NCBI GenBank assembly: GCA_022448265.1
Contig: JAKVCC010000011.1
Location: 1-64,000, forward strand
Length of the DNA: 64,000 nucleotides
Reading direction: 5' to 3'
DNA from: Pirellulales bacterium
GTDB taxonomy: Bacteria > Planctomycetota > Planctomycetia > Pirellulales > Lacipirellulaceae
In this document: in pieces, positions 33,539 through 43,802 of the stretch
Layout: each line of letters opens with the position of its first letter
Position numbering within the stretch: the stretch's first letter is position 1
Notes under the pieces: generated by a model
Database searches by the model: none
Told to the model about the DNA's origin: nothing
What the model saw: the letters and a program-made list of their open reading frames with translations, nothing else
Made by a program: the position numbers and the translations under genes

Positions 33539-36196
33539 ATGAAAGCGAGAGCGACAAAGAGCCTGGGACGGATCATGTTGCCTCTCTGCGTGTTTGGAAT
33601 GGCTTGCCTGAACACCGACGGAGTGGAATCAACGCTGCGGGCAGAAATGCTATTCTGGGACCCGACCCAGCCCCTCGAAATGCGTGTCAACGATCTGGTG
33701 TCACGACTAACCCTACAGGAAAAGATTCACCATTTGGGACCCAATTCAGGAGCCATTGAACGCCTGGGGGTCCAGGCTTACGTGCATTGGAATCATGCGA
33801 CTCATGGCGTGGCGGCCTGCTTGATGTATCCGGACACCGATTCCACAGTGTATCCGGCTCCAATCAACCAGGCGGCCACCTGGAATCCCAGCTTAGTCCA
33901 GCAAATGTGTGTCGCCATATCTGACGAGGCCCGCGCCAAGTTTCACCGCGAAAAAAAACTGATCGGCGGGCTCACCTTCTGGAGCCCGACGGTAAACATG
34001 GCTCGCGATCCAAGATGGGGCCGCACGTCCGAGGCTTTTGGAGAGGATCCCCATCTGGCTTCAGCCATGGCAGTCGCTTTTTCAAGGGGTTTGCAGGGAG
34101 ATGACCCGAAATATCTTAAGACAATTGCCACGCCAAAACATTTCGTCGCCAATAACGACGAGCGGATCCGCGAGCGAGGCAACGCAGATGTGCCTCAGAG
34201 GTCGTTACGTGAGTACTTCATGCGGCCCTATAAAGCTGCCATCCAGAAGGGCAAGGCGTATTCAGTCATGATGGCCTACAACAAGCTCAATGGGGTTCCC
34301 TGCGTGGCGAACACCTGGCTTATCGAAGATATTTTGCGCGGCGAGTGGGGTTTTCGCGGATTTATCGTTTCCGACGCAGGATGCATTGGCAATATGTTTG
34401 CCAAGATGCATTATGTCGATACTCCCGAGGAAGCAGCTGCCTTGGGCCTCCACGCAGGATGCGATGTGAGTATCGCGGGTGGTTATGGCCAGCTTGGCAA
34501 AGCCCTGAAGCGAGGCCTGGTGACCGAACAAGACATTGATGTTTCGGTGCGCCGCATGTTCAAAGCCCGATTCCTGCTGGGGGAATTCGATCCGCCGGAG
34601 TTGGTTTCCTATACCAACGTCTCGCAGGATGCCATCGCCAGCGAGCAGCACCGCGATATAAGCCGGCAGATCGCCCGCGAATCAATCGTGTTGCTCAAGA
34701 ATGAAAAGAACATGTTGCCTTTGAGCAAACATCTAAAAACGGTGGCCGTCATCGGCCCCAACCATGATACGCACGAGTGGGGTGGCTACAACGGAAAATC
34801 GGTGAACCCGGAAACAGCCTTACACGGAATTCGGAACAAGCTGGGGCCTGGGGTCAAAATCCTGACAGCCAAAGGTTGCAGAATCCCTGGCAGCCCTAGA
34901 TTTGATCATCATGGGCCCGAATCCTCGGAGCCCATCTCTGCGCAATACGTAAGGTCTTCCGAGGACGCCAAGGGGTGGACAGCCGAGTATTTTAACAACA
35001 CCAATTGGGAAGGGCCCGTCGTTGCTCGCCGGACAGATTCTTCGATTTCATTTGATTGGGGTGCTAAGAGTCCTGCTGCTGGTGTGAACAAAGATAATTT
35101 TTCTGTGCGCTGGAATGGTGTCCTTAAGCCGCCCGTATCCAGATCATACAAATTGATGATTCGTACCGACGACGGCGTACGTGTTACCCTGAATGGCAAG
35201 AAACTGTTCGATCATCTGCAAGGCGGATTGGAGTCGTCCACGGGCTTACACCTCGATGAGGGCCAAGAGTATGAGATCCTCGTAGAATACATAGAAGTTG
35301 GTGGCGACGCCAAAGCCCGGTTCGCATGGGATTACATCTCGCCCGAGAAAGCCAAGGCGGCTGAGCAGAAATTGGAAACCGCCGACACTCACGAAATTGC
35401 GGCGGCAGTCGCAGTGGCGGCCAAAGCCGAGGTCGCGATCGTTTTGGTAGGCACCTCCGCTTATGTGGAAAACGAGGGATGCGATCGAGTCGAAATTGAA
35501 CTGCCTGGCCGGCAGTGCGAGTTGATCCAGCGGGTCCAAGCAGCGAATCCGAAAACAGTTGTGGTACTAATCAATGGCAGTTCCATGGCGATTCCGTGGG
35601 TTAAGGACAACGCACGGGCGGTTGTCGAGGCATTCTTTGCGGGGCCTGATGTCGGCACAGCGCTGGCCGATGTCTTATTTGGAGACTACAATCCCAGCGG
35701 CAAATTGCCGCTGACCTTTTATCAGTCGACCGATCAGCTGCCGCCGATGGAAAACTACGACGTAATTTCAGGACAAAGAACCTACCTGTACTTCCCAGGA
35801 CCGGTATGCTTCCCATTCGGACATGGTCTGAGCTACACCCAGTTTGAATACAGTAACCTGCACTTGTCGTCGACGACCATTGCAAACGATGGAGAATTGA
35901 CCGCAACCCTGGACGTCAAGAACATCGGCCAGCGCACAGGATCGGAAGTCGTGCAGCTATATGTGAAAGATGTCGAGGCCAGCGTTACTAGGCCAATTAA
36001 AGAGTTGGTGGCATTTGAAAAAATTAGCATCGAGCCAGGCCAACAAATACGGGTAAGCTTGTCTTTAAACGCTAAAGATCTGGCTTTCTGGAATGCAGGT
36101 CTGAAAAGATGGACTGTCGAGCCGGGTGCATTTGAGCTCATGGCAGGAAGTTCGTCGGCAGACATACGATTGACCAAGCAGTTTGCTGTAAAATGA
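33539..36196 (+). CDS. GH3 beta-glycosidase with inserted PA14 domain, secreted
   Basis: This protein has 885 aa. I start at 33539 (MKARATKSLGRIMLPLCVFG), where a signal peptide begins; the frame opens at 33479. The GH3 N-terminal barrel shows NHATHGVA, WSPTVNMARDPRWGRTSEAFGEDP, KHFVANNDE and GFIVSDAGC with nucleophile Asp279. The alpha/beta sandwich follows (SIVLLKNEKNMLPL, VAVIGPNHDTHEWGGYNG). A PA14 domain is inserted at about 475-600 (WTAEYFNNTNWEGP, RTDDGVRVTLNGKKLFD). A fibronectin III-like domain closes the protein (VKNIGQRTGSEVVQLYV). GH3 members of this layout are beta-glucosidases or beta-xylosidases acting on oligosaccharides in the periplasm. It heads a probable operon with the DUF5107, SSS and FAD genes (107-bp gap, then 6 bp, then an overlap). 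Confidence 0.9.
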   Translation: MKARATKSLGRIMLPLCVFGMACLNTDGVESTLRAEMLFWDPTQPLEMRVNDLVSRLTLQEKIHHLGPNSGAIERLGVQAYVHWNHATHGVAACLMYPDTDSTVYPAPINQAATWNPSLVQQMCVAISDEARAKFHREKKLIGGLTFWSPTVNMARDPRWGRTSEAFGEDPHLASAMAVAFSRGLQGDDPKYLKTIATPKHFVANNDERIRERGNADVPQRSLREYFMRPYKAAIQKGKAYSVMMAYNKLNGVPCVANTWLIEDILRGEWGFRGFIVSDAGCIGNMFAKMHYVDTPEEAAALGLHAGCDVSIAGGYGQLGKALKRGLVTEQDIDVSVRRMFKARFLLGEFDPPELVSYTNVSQDAIASEQHRDISRQIARESIVLLKNEKNMLPLSKHLKTVAVIGPNHDTHEWGGYNGKSVNPETALHGIRNKLGPGVKILTAKGCRIPGSPRFDHHGPESSEPISAQYVRSSEDAKGWTAEYFNNTNWEGPVVARRTDSSISFDWGAKSPAAGVNKDNFSVRWNGVLKPPVSRSYKLMIRTDDGVRVTLNGKKLFDHLQGGLESSTGLHLDEGQEYEILVEYIEVGGDAKARFAWDYISPEKAKAAEQKLETADTHEIAAAVAVAAKAEVAIVLVGTSAYVENEGCDRVEIELPGRQCELIQRVQAANPKTVVVLINGSSMAIPWVKDNARAVVEAFFAGPDVGTALADVLFGDYNPSGKLPLTFYQSTDQLPPMENYDVISGQRTYLYFPGPVCFPFGHGLSYTQFEYSNLHLSSTTIANDGELTATLDVKNIGQRTGSEVVQLYVKDVEASVTRPIKELVAFEKISIEPGQQIRVSLSLNAKDLAFWNAGLKRWTVEPGAFELMAGSSSADIRLTKQFAVK

Positions 36197-36303
36197 TGGG
36201 CTAGAGAATAATGGACCAGTTTCTACTTCCGGTGCGGTTTTCATAAGCGGCCAGCTATCAAAGTAGTTCTTGTCCTTTGCAAGTACGTAGAAGGGCTGTT
36301 GCG

Positions 36304-39300
36304 GTGACTCAAGAAGTTCGAGCGTGGCGTGAGCCGGTGGTGATTCCCACCTACGGAATCGGCTCGCCTAATCCCAACCCGATGTTCATCGGCGGGCGTG
36401 TTTATCAGGGCAGCAGCGGCAAGGTCTATCCGCTGCCTGTGGTTGACCGCATCGAGGACCAGCGACACGACGAAACTTACGATGCGGTCTTTCTGGAAAA
36501 CGAGTTCCTCAAGATCATGGTCCTGCCGGAGCGGGGCGGGCGCGTGCAGATGGCGCTCGACAAGACCAATGACTACCATTTCGTTTACTACAACCGGGTG
36601 ATCAAGCCCGCGCTGGTCGGATTGGCCGGGCCCTGGGTGAGCGGCGGCATCGAATTTAACTGGCCCCAACATCACCGGCCAACGACATTCATGCCCATGG
36701 CATGCGAAATCGTTGAAAACTCGGACGGATCCTACACGGCCTGGTGCCATGAAATTGACCGCATGTACGGCACCAAGGGCATGCACGGTTTTACGCTGCA
36801 CCCGGGCCGGGCGATTCTAGAGGTCAAGGCCCAGCTTTATAATCGCACCGATCAGCCGCAGTCCTTCTTGTGGTGGGCCAATCCAGCTTGCCACGTCGAC
36901 GAGCACCATCAATCCATTTTTCCGCCCGACGTACGGGCGGTGATGGACCACGGCCGGCGGGATGTGTCGAGTTTTCCTATCGCGACGGGCACCTATTATA
37001 AGGTCAACTATTCACCGGGCACCGACATCTCACGCTACTCCAATATACCCGTGCCCACGTCCTACATGGCCGAGCCCAGCGATTACGATTTTGTCGCCAG
37101 CTACGATCATCGGCGCCAAGCTGGATTGGTGCATGTGGCCGATCACCATATTTCGCCGGGCAAAAAGCAGTGGACTTGGGGGACCGGCCAATTTGGCCAG
37201 GCCTGGGATCGCCACCTAACCGACGAAGACGGACCCTATATCGAACTGATGTGCGGCGTGTATACGGACAATCAGCCGGACTTTTCTTGGATCGACGTCG
37301 GCGAATGTCGGTCCTTCTCTCAAATCTTTATGCCATACAAGGGCGTGGGCGCAATCAAAAACGCAACGACCGAGGCAGCAATCGGCCTGGAGTCCTGCGG
37401 CCGCGAGGCTACGGTGCGGGTCTACGTGACCCGCGAGCAGCCTAACTGTCGCGTCGTATTGTCCCGCGGCGATGGCGTCCTGATGGAGGAAACCTTTGAC
37501 GGAACGCCCCGGAAATGGCTCGAGCGAAAGGTTGATCTGGGTGCAACCCCGGGGCTTGATGGGTGTCGGCTTCGGGTTGCCGATTCGGCGGGACGCACGC
37601 TGGTCGCCTGGCAAGTTGATGAGCCGCGCGAAAAAGAGATCCCCAAACCTGCTCGGGCAATCGCTCCGCCCGGGCAGATCGACTCGACTGAGTCGCTTTA
37701 TCTGGCCGGGCTTCACCTGCAGCAGTATCGACACGCCACCCGCGATCCAGAGGACTACTTTCGCGAAGGGCTGCGCCGCGATCCGGGCGACATCCGCTGC
37801 AACATCGCGCTGGGCGCGCTGCTTTTTGGCCGCGGCCTTTTTGCTGATGCCGAAGCGCTGCAGCGGCGTGCCATCGAGCGACTCACGCGGCACAACCCAA
37901 ATCCCAATGAGGGCGAGGCACACTATCAATTGGGTTTGACGCTGGCAATGCAGGAGCGTTTCGATGAGGCCTATGCCGCTTTTTACAAAGCCGCCTGGAA
38001 CGCTACGCGGCAAGACGTTGCCTACTTTCAACTGGCTCGTATCGCGGTTCGGCGGGGCAACTATTCCGAGGCGGAGCAACTATTGGAACGCTGCCTCGAC
38101 CGTAATGCCCACCACGGGCAAGCGCGACATTTACTGGTCCTGGTACTCGACAAACTAGGGCGCACGGGCGAGAGCCGCGCACATGCCGAGGAGGCCCTGG
38201 CGGATGATCCGTTCAACTTCGGCGTGCTGGCCGAAGTCGGCCGGCTGGACTGCGACTATGGGGCCTTGCACGCGCGGACCGGTGGCGATTGGAACAACTA
38301 CCTGGAAACGGCCATCGATTATGGGGCCGCGGGACTCGCCAAGTGTGCAACGGCTGTGTTGCAGGAATACCTGGATAGTCGCCAGGGCCCGAGCGAGAGC
38401 CCCCTTGTCTACTACTATCTGGCCGATAGTTGCCGTAGCCTGGCGTCTGAGGCCCACCGCTGGTACGCGATTGCCAAAGAGGCCGACCCCAGTCTCTGCT
38501 TTCCAAACAAGCTCACCGACATTGGGGTGCTCGAGCGCGCGGCCGCCGAAAATACCGACGATGCTCGTGCGTCTTACTACCTGGGAAACCTGTGGTACGA
38601 TCGAGGCCAGTCGCAGCGCGCCATTGCATGCTGGGAAGATGCCTGCCGACGTGATCCGACCTATCCCACGGCGTGGCGCAATTTGGGACTGGCCTATTAC
38701 AACGATTCTCGAAATCCCGCAATGGCCTGGGAGGCCATCGAGCGCGCGTTTGAGCTGCGCGCTGAAGACGCGCGGGTACTCTACGAATTAGATCAACTTG
38801 CTCGCCACTTGAATCATGGGGCTGAAGATCGGCTCACCCGGCTCGACGCCCATCGCGCGGCCGTCAATGGCCGCGACGATCTGTACCTTGAGTACGCAGC
38901 ACTACTGAACCTCGTCGGCCGGCACCGCGACGCGCTCGATCATTTACTGGCGCGCCGTTTTCATCCTTGGGAAGGCGGGGAGGGCAGGGTGGCAAGCCAG
39001 TATGTTGTTGCCACTACCGAACTAGCGAGGGAAGCAATTTCGGAAGCTCGCTACGACGATGCCTTGGAGCGGCTCGACCAGGCGCAGGCCTGGCCAGAAT
39101 CGCTGGGCGAAGGGAAACTACCTGGCATCCAGGAGAAGAACATCGAGTACTTCCGCGGTCTAGCCTGCCAGGGAGCCGGCCAAATGCAGGCAAGCCGAGA
39201 AGCCTTTGCCAAGGCGGCAACCGGCGATGTCGAGCCCACTTCCGCCATGTATTACAACGATCAGCCACCAGAAATGGCCTACTACCAAGGCCTAGCCTGC

Positions 39301-39618
39301 CGCGCGCTGGACCGTGAAAATGAAGCGCAGCGCTGCTTTGAAAAGCTGATCGACTATGGCAAGCAGCACCTGTCCGACGAAGTCGTCGTCGACTTCTTTG
39401 CTGTATCGCTTCCCGACTTTTCCGTATTTCGAGAAGATTGGACGCAGCGCAACGTGATTCACTGCCACTTTATGATGGGGCTGGGTTACCTGGGAATGGG
39501 AGAAGAGCACCATGCCGCCAAACAATTTGCCCTGGTACTCTCGCTCAATCGAAGCCACCTGGGGACGATCCTCCACACGCCGCGCGGCGCGGCCAAGAAT
39601 CTTTCTTCTAACGGGTAG
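36304..39618 (+). CDS. DUF5107 plus tetratricopeptide-repeat protein, cytoplasmic
   Basis: This protein has 1104 aa. The GTG at 36304 has agaagg at the ideal distance; the frame reaches back to a TTG at 36277. There is no signal peptide. DUF5107 occupies about 35-330 (FLENEFLKIMVLPERGGRVQMALDKTN, GGIEFNWPQHHRPTTFMP, FLWWANPACHVDEHHQSIFP), a beta-sandwich resembling galactose-mutarotase-like sugar-binding folds. Many TPRs follow from about 430 to the end (EAHYQLGLTLAMQERFDEAYAAFYKA, RASYYLGNLWYDRGQSQRAIACWEDA). The function is unknown; a sugar epimerase or binding activity is suggested only by fold and context. The stop is 6 bp before the symporter ATG, so co-translation is likely. Confidence 0.9.
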   Translation: MTQEVRAWREPVVIPTYGIGSPNPNPMFIGGRVYQGSSGKVYPLPVVDRIEDQRHDETYDAVFLENEFLKIMVLPERGGRVQMALDKTNDYHFVYYNRVIKPALVGLAGPWVSGGIEFNWPQHHRPTTFMPMACEIVENSDGSYTAWCHEIDRMYGTKGMHGFTLHPGRAILEVKAQLYNRTDQPQSFLWWANPACHVDEHHQSIFPPDVRAVMDHGRRDVSSFPIATGTYYKVNYSPGTDISRYSNIPVPTSYMAEPSDYDFVASYDHRRQAGLVHVADHHISPGKKQWTWGTGQFGQAWDRHLTDEDGPYIELMCGVYTDNQPDFSWIDVGECRSFSQIFMPYKGVGAIKNATTEAAIGLESCGREATVRVYVTREQPNCRVVLSRGDGVLMEETFDGTPRKWLERKVDLGATPGLDGCRLRVADSAGRTLVAWQVDEPREKEIPKPARAIAPPGQIDSTESLYLAGLHLQQYRHATRDPEDYFREGLRRDPGDIRCNIALGALLFGRGLFADAEALQRRAIERLTRHNPNPNEGEAHYQLGLTLAMQERFDEAYAAFYKAAWNATRQDVAYFQLARIAVRRGNYSEAEQLLERCLDRNAHHGQARHLLVLVLDKLGRTGESRAHAEEALADDPFNFGVLAEVGRLDCDYGALHARTGGDWNNYLETAIDYGAAGLAKCATAVLQEYLDSRQGPSESPLVYYYLADSCRSLASEAHRWYAIAKEADPSLCFPNKLTDIGVLERAAAENTDDARASYYLGNLWYDRGQSQRAIACWEDACRRDPTYPTAWRNLGLAYYNDSRNPAMAWEAIERAFELRAEDARVLYELDQLARHLNHGAEDRLTRLDAHRAAVNGRDDLYLEYAALLNLVGRHRDALDHLLARRFHPWEGGEGRVASQYVVATTELAREAISEARYDDALERLDQAQAWPESLGEGKLPGIQEKNIEYFRGLACQGAGQMQASREAFAKAATGDVEPTSAMYYNDQPPEMAYYQGLACRALDRENEAQRCFEKLIDYGKQHLSDEVVVDFFAVSLPDFSVFREDWTQRNVIHCHFMMGLGYLGMGEEHHAAKQFALVLSLNRSHLGTILHTPRGAAKNLSSNG

Positions 39619-39624
39619 CCCAAG

Positions 39625-41469
39625 ATGTCTGATGCCACCAACAGCGAACGCGTGATCCACGGTTTGACCGAAGTCGATTATGTTGTGCTGCTGTGCTACC
39701 TGCTGGGCATCCTTGTCATCGGTATCGCATTTTCTGCGCGCAATAAAACGGCCACCGACATGTTTACGGCCGGCGGCCAGTCGCCCTGGTGGGCCAGCGG
39801 GCTAAGCGCATTTATGACGATGTTTTCGGCCAACACCTTCGTCGTATGGGGCGGCATCGCCTATCGGCTGGGGCTGGTCGCCGTAGCGATCAATCTTATG
39901 TATGGCGTGGCGGCCCTGCTGGTTGGGTACTTTGTGGCGGGCAAGTGGAAAGCGTTAGGGGTGAAGACCCCAGCCGAGTTTATCCAATTGCGCTACGGGA
40001 CAGCAGTGCTCCACTTTTATACCTGGACAATGACCGTTTTTCGCATGGTAACCACCGCCGGCGCGCTCTACGCACTGGGTCGGATTCTCGTCACGCTGAT
40101 GCCCTTGGCCGATGGCAACCCCCTACAAGATCCGGCCACGGGAAATTTGTCGCTCTACTGGGGCATTATTATCTTTAGCAGCATCGTCGTGCTGTACACC
40201 ATGATTGGTGGCCTGTGGGCTGTGCTGATGACCGATGTGTTGCAATTTATTGTGCTGAACCTGGCGGTACTGTTTGTTATACCGCTGGTGATCACGCGGG
40301 CCGGCGGGGTAGCCGCCGCACTGGACGCTGCGGGCAAAACAGTGGTTGATGACGCCGGAAACACGATGTTAAGTCCGATTGCCGGCGACTACACTTTTTT
40401 GTTCCTTGCAGGTTGGTGCGCGGTCCACTTTTTTATGATTGGTGCCGAATGGGCCTTTGTGCAGCGCTTCCTTTGCGTACCCGACGCCAAAGCGGCCAAG
40501 AAAAGCACGTACTTGTTTGGCCTGCTCTACCTAGTGAGCCCCCTGTTGTGGTTGTTGCCACCGCTGATCTGGCGGGTCGTCGAGCCCATTCCCGCCGGGG
40601 CAAGCGGCGAGGTGATACTCCGGTTGCAGGAGACGGCCTACATCGATGCCTGCCGTGCCGTGCTGCCCTCCGGCATGGTGGGTCTGATGATCGCGGCTAT
40701 GTTCTCGGCCACCGCCAGCATGGTCAGCTCGCAGCTCAATGTTTTCTGCGGCGTGTTGACGCACGACATTTACCGTCCGCTCGCCGGGGCCAAAACGGAC
40801 GACCGGAGCCTGGTATGGGTTGGTCGTGGGCTGACCATCGTGCTGGGGGCAGTGCTGATGGCTATTGCCGTGGCCTACCAATCCTTGGGCGGCGCCGAAA
40901 AAGTTATTGTCGCGGTTACCGAATTGATTGTCGTGGCCTTGCTGGCACCCACCATTTGGGCCCTGTTCAGTCGCTCGATCACAGCTGCCGCCGTGTGGAC
41001 AACTGCTAGCCTTTCGCTGGCAAGCGGAGCGATTGCCCGGTGGGGTTTGGGGTCAGGAGGATTTTTGAATGCGCGGCTGCCCGAGATCTCTGCCTGGGTG
41101 CAGGACAATTCCACCACCGTTAAGACTTGCACCGGTGTGGTCTTGCCTGTGGTCCTGTTGCTGATCTTCCAGCTCCTATCCAGAGGTACCGCCGCCGGTT
41201 ACCAGCGGGTCGCGGCGCTGGCCGATCGCGAAGCCAAGCAGGAGAGGCAACGCCAAGTGGTAGCGAGTCGGGCGCCGGCCTACACTGTGGCCGTGGCGCT
41301 GGTGGTGTGCGGGCTGATGATGGGCCTGCTGCTATTGTTGGGTGATAGCCAGCGCCCGCTCATCGGGCTGTTTGCCGTCGCCTTATTGGGCATCGCAGGT
41401 ACTATCGTGGCGTTTGCGAGCGGCACGCAACGGAAAAACCGGGGTGATTCTGATCATGCTCAAAAGTGA
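39625..41469 (+). CDS. Sodium:solute symporter (SSS family), probable sugar transporter
   Basis: This 614-aa integral membrane protein has about 13-14 hydrophobic helices and the SSS-family layout: VDYVVLLCYLLGILVIGIAFS as the first helix, MFTAGGQSPWWASGLSAFMTMFSANTF, FIQLRYG, IGGLWAVLMTDVLQF with Asp in the Na+ pathway region, and MIAAMFSATASMVSSQLNVF. SSS members move sugars, sugar acids or amino acids with Na+. Position between the DUF5107 and FAD genes, behind a GH3, points to a sugar or sugar derivative. A TAT-free cytoplasmic tail rich in Lys/Arg/Gln lies between the last helices. Its last 14 nt overlap the start of the FAD gene. Confidence 0.92.
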   Translation: MSDATNSERVIHGLTEVDYVVLLCYLLGILVIGIAFSARNKTATDMFTAGGQSPWWASGLSAFMTMFSANTFVVWGGIAYRLGLVAVAINLMYGVAALLVGYFVAGKWKALGVKTPAEFIQLRYGTAVLHFYTWTMTVFRMVTTAGALYALGRILVTLMPLADGNPLQDPATGNLSLYWGIIIFSSIVVLYTMIGGLWAVLMTDVLQFIVLNLAVLFVIPLVITRAGGVAAALDAAGKTVVDDAGNTMLSPIAGDYTFLFLAGWCAVHFFMIGAEWAFVQRFLCVPDAKAAKKSTYLFGLLYLVSPLLWLLPPLIWRVVEPIPAGASGEVILRLQETAYIDACRAVLPSGMVGLMIAAMFSATASMVSSQLNVFCGVLTHDIYRPLAGAKTDDRSLVWVGRGLTIVLGAVLMAIAVAYQSLGGAEKVIVAVTELIVVALLAPTIWALFSRSITAAAVWTTASLSLASGAIARWGLGSGGFLNARLPEISAWVQDNSTTVKTCTGVVLPVVLLLIFQLLSRGTAAGYQRVAALADREAKQERQRQVVASRAPAYTVAVALVVCGLMMGLLLLLGDSQRPLIGLFAVALLGIAGTIVAFASGTQRKNRGDSDHAQK

Positions 41470-43741
41470 CGCCCAAGCCGACCGCGCGTTGAAATCGATA
41501 GACATCGAATCCGACCTAGTCATTATCGGCGGGGGAATGGCCGGTTCGTGCTGCGCGATAACGGCTGCCCGCCAGGGGCTTCGCGTGGTGCTGGTGCAAG
41601 ACCGGCCCGTGCTGGGAGGCAACGGATCCAGCGAAGTTCGACTCTGGATTCTCGGCGCCACCAGCCACATGGGCAATAACAACCGCTGGGCCCGCGAGGG
41701 CGGAGTGATCAACGAAATTCTCGTGGAAAACATGTTCCGCAATGGGGCTGGGAATCCGGTGATCTTCGATACCATCGTGCTAGAGAAGGTCGTCGCCGAA
41801 CCGAATATTACACTGCTCCTGAATACAGCAGCCTTCGAGGTCACCAAATCAGCCCCGGATAGAATCGCCGCCGTGCGGGCGTTTTGCAGTCAGAACAGCA
41901 CCATGTATGAACTTAGTGCACCGCTATTCTGTGACGCCTCAGGCGATGGTGTGATTGGTTTTCTTTCCGGTGCGGCCTTCCGCATGGGCGCGGAGTCGCG
42001 GGATGAGTTCGGCGAAAAGTTTGCCCCCAGTGCAGACTACGGAGAGCTGCTGGGGCATTCGCTCTACTTTTACACCAAAGATGTTGGCCGGCCCACACGG
42101 TTTGTGCCTCCTAGCTACGCGCTCCGTGACATCGCCAAGATCCCCCGCTATCGCAGCTTCAACGCCAAGGACCACGGTTGCCATCTCTGGTGGATTGAAT
42201 ATGGCGGCCGGCTCGATACCGTCCACGACACCGAAACGATTAAATGGGAACTCTGGAAAGTCGTGTATGGTGTGTGGGACTACATCAAGAACTCTGGGGA
42301 GTTTCCCGAGGCCCTGAACAGGACGCTCGAATGGGTGGGCCACATTCCGGGCAAACGTGAGAGCCGGCGCTTCGAAGGTCCCACCATGCTCGTCCAGCAG
42401 GACGTGGTCGAACAGCGCCCGCACGACGATGCTGTTTCGTTTGGCGGCTGGGCCATTGACTTGCATCCGGCCGACGGCATCTTCAGCGAGAAGCCTGGTT
42501 GCAATCAGTGGCATGCGAAGGGGATCTACCCAATTCCCTATCGGACGATGTTTAGCCGTAACGTCAATAACCTGTTTCTCACCGGACGACTCATTAGTGC
42601 ATCCCACGTGGCCTTCGGCTCCACGCGGGTAATGGCCACTTGTGCTCATAATGGGCAAGCCGTCGCAATGGCAGCGGCCATTTGTCATGAACAACGTCTT
42701 GATCCGCCAGATGTCGCTAAAACAGCGCCGTTGGGCGAACTGCAGCAGCGGCTGCTGTCGACGGGGCAGTATATTCCTGGCGTGGCGCTAGCCGACCCGA
42801 ACGATCTGGCCCGCCAGGCAATGCTCACTGTCTCGAGCGAGCTGCAGCTTGCCGAACTGGTCGACAACGGCCCGCTCCTTCCGCTAGACAACGCCTGGGC
42901 AATGATGGTCCCCCTGGCCGCAGGCCCCGCGCCACGAATAACTTTGGTCGTTGATGTGGACCATCCCGCGGAGCTGGTAGTGGAGCTGCGTATTTGCTCG
43001 CGTTTGGGTAGCTACACGCCGGACATGACTTTGGCAACTCAAACTACAGATCTTGCCGCAGGCAAGAACCAATCGGTGTCGATTCAATTCGATGCCCACA
43101 TTCGAACGCCGCAGTACGCGTTCTACTGCGTGAAAGCGAATCCGCAGGTGTCGGTTCATACCAGCGAGCAGCGCGCAACCGGAGTACTTTCGGTAACCAG
43201 CGGGCACGAGAAAAAAGTCGCCAGCAGCGGCAAACAATCCCCTTCTGCGGATATTGGCGTCGATACTTTCGAGTTATGGCGGCCCGTCCGGCGACCCGGC
43301 GGGAGAAACTTGGCGATCCGCGTCGAACCGCCCCTGGAGGCCTTTGCGGCGACCAGCCTGACAAACGGCATTGCGCGGCCCACGACGGCGCCGAACGCCT
43401 GGGTCGCCGATTGGCAAGATGCCAGTCCCTGCGTCACGCTGCAGTGGCCAGAGCCGCAGCGCGTGGGACGCATCGAGCTCAGCTTCGACACCGACTTCGA
43501 CCACCCCATGGAATCAGTACTGATGGGCCACCCCGAGGACGTGATGCCTTTTTGTGTGCGTAATTACCGAGTTTACGACGATCAAGAAAAGTTACTACAC
43601 GAGCAACAGGGCAACTATCAAACTCGCAACACGGTTCGCCTCCTGCCAGCTGCAGAAACCTGTTCGCTCAGGATTGCCGTGGACGCGCCCCACGACGGGG
43701 TGCCCGCAGCGCTGATGGAGGTCCGCTGCTACGCGGACTAG
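41456..43741 (+). CDS. FAD-dependent oxidoreductase (FAD_oxidored/PF12831 type) with C-terminal beta domain
   Basis: This protein has 761 aa from the ATG at 41456, preceded by ggggtgattctgatc and overlapping the symporter by 14 nt; the frame opens at 41342 deep inside that gene, so the later start is preferred. The dinucleotide-binding motif is DLVIIGGGMAGSCCAITAAR (20-39). Family motifs include RPVLGGNGSSEVRLWI, DASGDGVIGFLSGAAFRMG, FSRNVNNLFLTGRLISASHVAFGSTRVMATC. The C-terminal part (from about 540) is beta-rich and ends in an F5/8C- or NPCBM-like sandwich (GRIELSFDTDFDHPMESVL, VRNYRVYDDQEKLLHE). There is no signal peptide, so it acts in the cytoplasm. Members are sometimes labelled xanthan lyase without evidence. 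I infer oxidation of an imported sugar or aglycone. Confidence 0.88.
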   Translation: MLKSDAQADRALKSIDIESDLVIIGGGMAGSCCAITAARQGLRVVLVQDRPVLGGNGSSEVRLWILGATSHMGNNNRWAREGGVINEILVENMFRNGAGNPVIFDTIVLEKVVAEPNITLLLNTAAFEVTKSAPDRIAAVRAFCSQNSTMYELSAPLFCDASGDGVIGFLSGAAFRMGAESRDEFGEKFAPSADYGELLGHSLYFYTKDVGRPTRFVPPSYALRDIAKIPRYRSFNAKDHGCHLWWIEYGGRLDTVHDTETIKWELWKVVYGVWDYIKNSGEFPEALNRTLEWVGHIPGKRESRRFEGPTMLVQQDVVEQRPHDDAVSFGGWAIDLHPADGIFSEKPGCNQWHAKGIYPIPYRTMFSRNVNNLFLTGRLISASHVAFGSTRVMATCAHNGQAVAMAAAICHEQRLDPPDVAKTAPLGELQQRLLSTGQYIPGVALADPNDLARQAMLTVSSELQLAELVDNGPLLPLDNAWAMMVPLAAGPAPRITLVVDVDHPAELVVELRICSRLGSYTPDMTLATQTTDLAAGKNQSVSIQFDAHIRTPQYAFYCVKANPQVSVHTSEQRATGVLSVTSGHEKKVASSGKQSPSADIGVDTFELWRPVRRPGGRNLAIRVEPPLEAFAATSLTNGIARPTTAPNAWVADWQDASPCVTLQWPEPQRVGRIELSFDTDFDHPMESVLMGHPEDVMPFCVRNYRVYDDQEKLLHEQQGNYQTRNTVRLLPAAETCSLRIAVDAPHDGVPAALMEVRCYAD

Positions 43742-43802
43742 ACCGATTGTAGCCGGCATAATCGCACCTTGCGAAACTCCACCTGCGTGAAGCCGTGAAC
43801 TC

